In this document: positions 5,826 to 8,769 of the stretch, piece after piece
Layout of the letters: the number at the start of each line of letters is the position of its first letter
Position numbering within the stretch: position 1 is the first letter of the stretch
Source: Neptuniibacter sp.
GTDB lineage: Bacteria > Pseudomonadota > Gammaproteobacteria > Pseudomonadales > Balneatricaceae
NCBI GenBank assembly: GCA_024686055.1
Contig: JAIBDV010000101.1
Span: 1-8,769 of the forward strand
Reading direction: 5' to 3'
Length of the DNA stretch: 8,769 bases
Program-made: the position numbers and the translations under genes
Notes under the pieces: generated by a model
Database searches by the model: none
What the model was told of the DNA's origin: nothing
Seen by the model: the letters and a program-made list of their open reading frames with translations, nothing else

Positions 5826-5987
5826 ATGAACGCTCACATGTTTCTATTCGCACTGATCCTGGTGTTGATGGCCCTGAACGGGTGTGAGCCGATGGTGATG
5901 GTTAAAGCGACTCAGCCGGGTCTGAGCGCCGTCACCATCTATCTGCATCCCATCCCTGTACTGCCTGCCCGGTTAGCTTTTCATTAA
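5826..5987 (+). CDS. Small putative lipoprotein, 53 aa
   Basis: This short gene encodes 53 residues beginning MNAHMFLFALILVLMALNGC. The hydrophobic stretch ends in a lipobox-like LNGC with Cys20; Asn at -2 is not the usual small residue, but Gly at -1 fits. Cleavage would leave a mature peptide of only about 34 residues (EPMVMVKATQ onward) tethered to a membrane. AAGGGG (5812-5817) sits 8 nt before the ATG and supports expression. It lies 48 bp upstream of the 194-aa gene on the same strand, so it is probably the first gene of that operon. The fairly high Pro/Val content after Cys20 has no motif I recognise. Its small size leaves some chance that it is a leader or a decayed gene. Confidence 0.6.
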   Translation: MNAHMFLFALILVLMALNGCEPMVMVKATQPGLSAVTIYLHPIPVLPARLAFH

Positions 5988-6035
5988 ACGCGGGCTGGCT
6001 ATGTTTGCCTCTGTTTATCTGTCAGGAGAAATCTT

Positions 6036-6620
6036 ATGAATGTGCGTCGATCTTCAACCGCACTGCTGTTACTGACCGGCCTGCTTAGCGTGGCCGGTGC
6101 GGTACACAGCAGTGAACAACCCAGCCCGTTGTCGGAGCGCCAGCGTCAGGCGATGATGCGCCAGTATCTGATGGAGCAGAGTTACCGCCATGCTGATCAG
6201 CAGATGGACCAGGCGCGCCAGTATGGCAGCAGTACGGCTCAGCAGGGTTCAAACCAGGGCGGCGCTCAGGGGCACCAGCTGGGCCAGCAACAGGGTGATG
6301 TCGCCGTGGGCGCATTGGTGGGCAGCGGTGCTTATAACATGGCACCGCCCGCCGGGAGCCGTAGCCTGCAGTACGCCCCGCAGAGCAACAGCCTGACGAT
6401 TGGCCAGGACAACTATGCCCCGGTGCAGCTGAGCAATATTGCCGCCAGTAATGGCAGCGTTCATATCGGTGATGTCAATCAGGGCAACATGTACAACAGC
6501 CAGATCGGTAATAACCAGTCCGGTGAGCAGCTGGGTAACAGCAGCAACCAGCAGGTTAACGACCAGAGCCAGCAGGCCGCCAGCCAGACCGGCAGCAGCG
6601 ATGCAATGCAGAACCCATAG
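6036..6620 (+). CDS. Exported Q/N/G-rich protein, 194 aa, unknown function
   Basis: I do not recognise a family. A signal peptide spans roughly residues 1-25. The mature part begins with a short charged, Gln-rich, probably helical region (31-62). A Gly/Gln-rich linker follows (63-88), then a small hydrophobic patch (VAVGALVGSGAYNM), and finally an Asn/Gln/Ser/Gly-rich C-terminal half. In that half a motif of the form [IL]-G-[QDN] recurs four times: TIGQDN (121), HIGDVN (143), QIGNNQ (156) and QLGNSSN (165). Gln makes up 32 of 194 residues and there is no Cys. The composition and Q-x-G-x-x-N-like spacing vaguely recall curlin-type repeats, but spacing is irregular and no curli genes are nearby. 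AGGAG (6024-6028) lies 7 nt before the ATG. It is the second gene of a four-gene operon of exported products. Confidence 0.8.
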   Translation: MNVRRSSTALLLLTGLLSVAGAVHSSEQPSPLSERQRQAMMRQYLMEQSYRHADQQMDQARQYGSSTAQQGSNQGGAQGHQLGQQQGDVAVGALVGSGAYNMAPPAGSRSLQYAPQSNSLTIGQDNYAPVQLSNIAASNGSVHIGDVNQGNMYNSQIGNNQSGEQLGNSSNQQVNDQSQQAASQTGSSDAMQNP

Positions 6621-6630
6621 GAGGTGCGTG

Positions 6631-7038
6631 ATGAAACTCTGGATACTCAGCCTTACTGTGCTGCTTAGCAGCGCCGCGCTGGCGCAGACGCCGGTGAACG
6701 ATCCGCCCACCATTGATCCGGTAATCGAACGGCTGCAGGCCCTGCAGCATATGCGGGGGCGGCTGGAACAGGATATGGGGGCCTACATGGCTGAAGCGCG
6801 CAATAAAAGCGGCGTGCGGCCGATGCAGGCTCAGCAGCCGGAAGGTTTGCGGCTGATGCGACAGGACGTGCAGGCCAATCTGCAGCGGATGGAAGAGCGC
6901 TTTCGCTGCCTGGATGTGGATATCAGCGGTAACAACGGCAACGTGGTGCTGGTGTGTGGCAATAACCATGGTGCGGTCAGCAGCAATACTCAGCAGGCCT
7001 TTGGGGCCGATCTCAACGTTAATGGAGGTGGTTTATGA
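6631..7038 (+). CDS. Exported 135-aa protein with helical N-part and N/G-rich tail, unknown function
   Basis: I do not recognise a family. The start at 6631 was chosen because AGGAGG (6619-6624, overlapping the previous stop) is 6 nt upstream and a signal peptide follows (MKLWILSLTVLLSSAALA, cleavage before QT). The open frame extends further upstream, but that part is out of frame with and overlaps the preceding gene. Residues 30-92 look amphipathic helical (VIERLQALQHMRGRLEQ, LRLMRQDVQANLQRMEERF). The C-terminal 45 residues are beta-prone and Asn/Gly-rich, with two cysteines, C93 and C109, that could form a disulfide. The stretch NGNVVLVCGNNHG (102-114) resembles NGSVHIGDVNQG in the preceding protein. 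The stop overlaps the next start by 4 bp, indicating translational coupling. Confidence 0.8.
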   Translation: MKLWILSLTVLLSSAALAQTPVNDPPTIDPVIERLQALQHMRGRLEQDMGAYMAEARNKSGVRPMQAQQPEGLRLMRQDVQANLQRMEERFRCLDVDISGNNGNVVLVCGNNHGAVSSNTQQAFGADLNVNGGGL

Positions 7039-7322
7039 ACCGCTACTGGATTCAAACGATGTGTTCCATTCTGTTAGTGACGGCGGTTGCCGCCCAGGCG
7101 GAAAGCGAAATTGAACTGATCGACCACGGCTGTGGCGGCGTCAGTATGGTGATCACCGCCGAAGACCGGTTCGACCCGATGGTGCAGCAGATCCTGACGC
7201 AAAAGCAGCTGGATAAGCATCCCCGTATGGATAAACCCAGCTTTGTGGTGCTGCCCTCAGGCGATGAGCAGCGGTTGACCGAATCCCAGATCCGCTACCT
7301 GGAAACCCTGCTGCGGCAGTAG
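7035..7322 (+). CDS. Small exported 95-aa protein, unknown function
   Basis: I do not recognise a family. The signal peptide covers residues 1-22 (MNRYWIQTMCSILLVTAVAAQA). The mature protein of about 73 residues has a single cysteine, C33, in the motif HGCGG. It then runs VSMVITAEDRFDPMVQQIL, PSFVVLPSGDEQ (69-79) and ends in an amphipathic helix (LTESQIRYLETLL). It is not Q/N-rich, so it may serve as a chaperone, accessory or capping partner rather than a structural subunit; this is inference from context only. GGAGG (7024-7028) sits 6 nt before the ATG, inside the preceding gene, and the ATGA overlap couples the two. It ends 25 bp from the convergent folate gene; no terminator with a T-run is visible between them. 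Confidence 0.78.
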   Translation: MNRYWIQTMCSILLVTAVAAQAESEIELIDHGCGGVSMVITAEDRFDPMVQQILTQKQLDKHPRMDKPSFVVLPSGDEQRLTESQIRYLETLLRQ

Positions 7323-7347
7323 GCATTGCGCCCCTGCCGCCGGGCGA

Positions 7348-8769
7348 TCAGAACAGTCCTTCGACTTCACCCTGATCGTTAATACGGATTTTATTGGCCG
7401 CCGGGGTGCGGGGCAGGCCTGGCATGGTCATGATATTGCCGCACAGCACCACCACAAAGCCCGCCCCGGCACTGAGTTTGACCTCACGGATTTGCAGGAC
7501 ATGGCCGTTTGGCGCACCTTTCAGGCTGGGGTCGGTGGAAAAGCTGTACTGGGTTTTGGCAATACAGACCGGCAGCTCGCCATAGCCATCAGCCTGCAAC
7601 TGGCTGAGCTGACTACGCACTTTCTGGTCGGCGATAATATCATCAGCACCGTACAGCTCGGTGGCGATGGTTTTAACCTTCTCCCACAACCGCGCCTGCG
7701 GTGGGTACAGCGGCTGAAAATTACCCGGCTGGGTGTCGATCAGCTCAACCACCTCATGGGCCAGCGTTTCCGCCCCGGCACCGCCTTCCGCCCAGTGGTT
7801 ACTGATCACCACCTTCACCTGCATGCCGGCCAGTGCATCACGAATGGCGGCCATCTCGGCCAGTGAATCGGCCTCAAAGCGGTTGACCGCAACCATCACC
7901 GGCACACCGAATTTCTGCACATTTTCCACATGCCGGATCAGGTTGTTACAGCCTCGCGTGACGGCGTCGATGTTCTCGTCGCCCAGCTCGCTCAGCTCAA
8001 CGCCACCATGCAGCTTCAGCGCCCGCACCGTGGCGACTACCACGGCGGCATCCGGGTTCAACCCGGCGCTGCGACATTTGATATTGAAAAACTTCTCCGC
8101 CCCCAGGTCAGCACCAAACCCGGCTTCTGTGACCACATAGTCCGACAGTTTGAGTGCGGTCCGGGTGGCGATCACCGAGTCACAACCGTGGGCGATATTG
8201 GCGAACGGTCCGCCATGGATAAAAGCCGGGCTATGTTCCAGCGTCTGCACCAGGTTGGGGGCCAATGCATCTTTGAGTAACACCGCCATTGGCCCGTCGG
8301 CCAGGATTTGATCGGCGGTGACCGGCTGTTTATCCCGGTTATAGCCGATTACAATCTTTGCCAGTCGCTGCTGCAGATCATCCAGATCCGTGGCCAGACA
8401 GAAAATCGCCATCACCTCAGACGCCACTGTAATCTCAAAACCATCCTGGCGGGGAAAGCCGTTACCAGGGCCACCCAGCGCACAGGTGATATCGCGCAGG
8501 GCGCGGTCATTCATATCCACCACCCGTTTCCAGCTCAGGCGGCGTACATCCAGATCCAGTGTGTTATCCCAGTGGATGTGGTTATCCAGCAGGGCAGAGA
8601 GCAGGTTATTGGCAGCGCCAATGGCGTGGAAATCACCGGTGAAGTGCAGGTTGATATCCTCCATCGGAATTACCTGAGCATAACCACCCCCGGCAGCCCC
8701 GCCTTTCATGCCAAAACAGGGGCCCAGACTGGGCTCACGCAGGCAGGCGGTGGCCTGTTTACCGATCCG
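7348..8769 (-). CDS. fhs: Formate-tetrahydrofolate ligase (N-terminus beyond the window)
   Basis: This cytosolic enzyme joins formate to tetrahydrofolate using ATP, giving 10-formyl-THF for purine, fMet-tRNA and other one-carbon needs. The frame is open from the C-terminus at 7348 to the right edge, giving 473 residues of a family about 555-560 long; the start and the ATP-binding P-loop lie outside. Visible family landmarks are REPSLGPCFG followed by MKGGAAGGGYAQV (the first signature), PMEDINLHFTGDFHAI, FANIAHGCDSVIATR, VVATVRALKLHGG (the second signature) and SDPSLKGAPNGH. The ATG at 8709 lies within REPSLGPCFGMKGG, so it is internal and not the start. No frameshift or missing signature residue was noticed. 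It converges on the small exported-protein operon with a 25-bp gap and appears functionally unrelated to it. Confidence 0.97.
   Translation of the reverse strand, partial: RIGKQATACLREPSLGPCFGMKGGAAGGGYAQVIPMEDINLHFTGDFHAIGAANNLLSALLDNHIHWDNTLDLDVRRLSWKRVVDMNDRALRDITCALGGPGNGFPRQDGFEITVASEVMAIFCLATDLDDLQQRLAKIVIGYNRDKQPVTADQILADGPMAVLLKDALAPNLVQTLEHSPAFIHGGPFANIAHGCDSVIATRTALKLSDYVVTEAGFGADLGAEKFFNIKCRSAGLNPDAAVVVATVRALKLHGGVELSELGDENIDAVTRGCNNLIRHVENVQKFGVPVMVAVNRFEADSLAEMAAIRDALAGMQVKVVISNHWAEGGAGAETLAHEVVELIDTQPGNFQPLYPPQARLWEKVKTIATELYGADDIIADQKVRSQLSQLQADGYGELPVCIAKTQYSFSTDPSLKGAPNGHVLQIREVKLSAGAGFVVVLCGNIMTMPGLPRTPAANKIRINDQGEVEGLF

Noticed and set aside
6439..6630. Upstream extension of the 135-aa gene to 6439
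   Set aside because: It overlaps the 194-aa gene out of frame; the ATG at 6631 has AGGAGG 6 nt upstream and begins a proper signal peptide.
6036..7322. Calling the small-protein operon a curli (csg) or Fap operon
   Set aside because: There is no CsgG-like pore, no CsgE/F, no Fap secretion gene, and the motif spacing does not fit curlin repeats.
7323..7378. Convergent terminator between the small-protein operon and fhs
   Set aside because: CGATCAG (7345-7351) and CTGATCG (7372-7378) are complementary but lie mostly within fhs, with no T-run on either side.

Overview
The window looks like the chromosome of a gammaproteobacterium of moderately high GC. This is an inference from the gene families (polar amino-acid ABC ATPase, periplasmic M14 peptidase, OmpA-like envelope protein, diheme cytochrome c peroxidase/MauG-type protein, formate-tetrahydrofolate ligase), the strong Shine-Dalgarno sites, and short GTAG-headed palindromic repeats of the REP/BIME kind between genes. 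A marine Oceanospirillales/Pseudomonadales relative would fit, but no marker gene settles this. No transposase, phage gene, tRNA, rRNA or CRISPR array is visible.

Layout. Bases 1-341 hold the 3' end of a polar amino-acid ABC transporter ATPase (+). Bases 446-1333 encode an exported M14 zinc peptidase, probably of the murein-peptide amidase type (+). Bases 1605-2885 encode an exported protein with a central OmpA peptidoglycan-binding domain between two similar flanking domains (+). Bases 3126-4451 encode a cytosolic TTC38-like TPR protein (+). The gaps 1334-1604, 2886-3125 and 4452-4574 carry two families of dispersed palindromic repeats. Bases 4575-5684 encode a diheme c-type peroxidase/MauG relative (-), convergent with the TPR gene. 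Divergent from it is a compact four-gene operon (5826-7322, +) of small exported proteins: a 53-aa putative lipoprotein, a 194-aa Q/N/G-rich protein, a 135-aa protein and a 95-aa protein. Bases 7348-8769 hold formate-tetrahydrofolate ligase (-), whose N-terminus lies beyond the right edge.

How the genes may work together. The left part has an envelope/cell-wall flavour: amino-acid import, a periplasmic carboxypeptidase-like enzyme and a peptidoglycan-anchored OmpA-like protein. Each gene has its own gap, so they are probably not one operon. The four-gene operon is the best candidate for an undescribed system. All four products have export signals, none matches a family I recognise, the last three genes are tightly coupled (10-bp gap, then a 4-bp overlap), and two of them end in similar N/G-rich tails. 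A secreted or surface-assembled fibre-like structure is one reading, but this is speculation from composition and layout.
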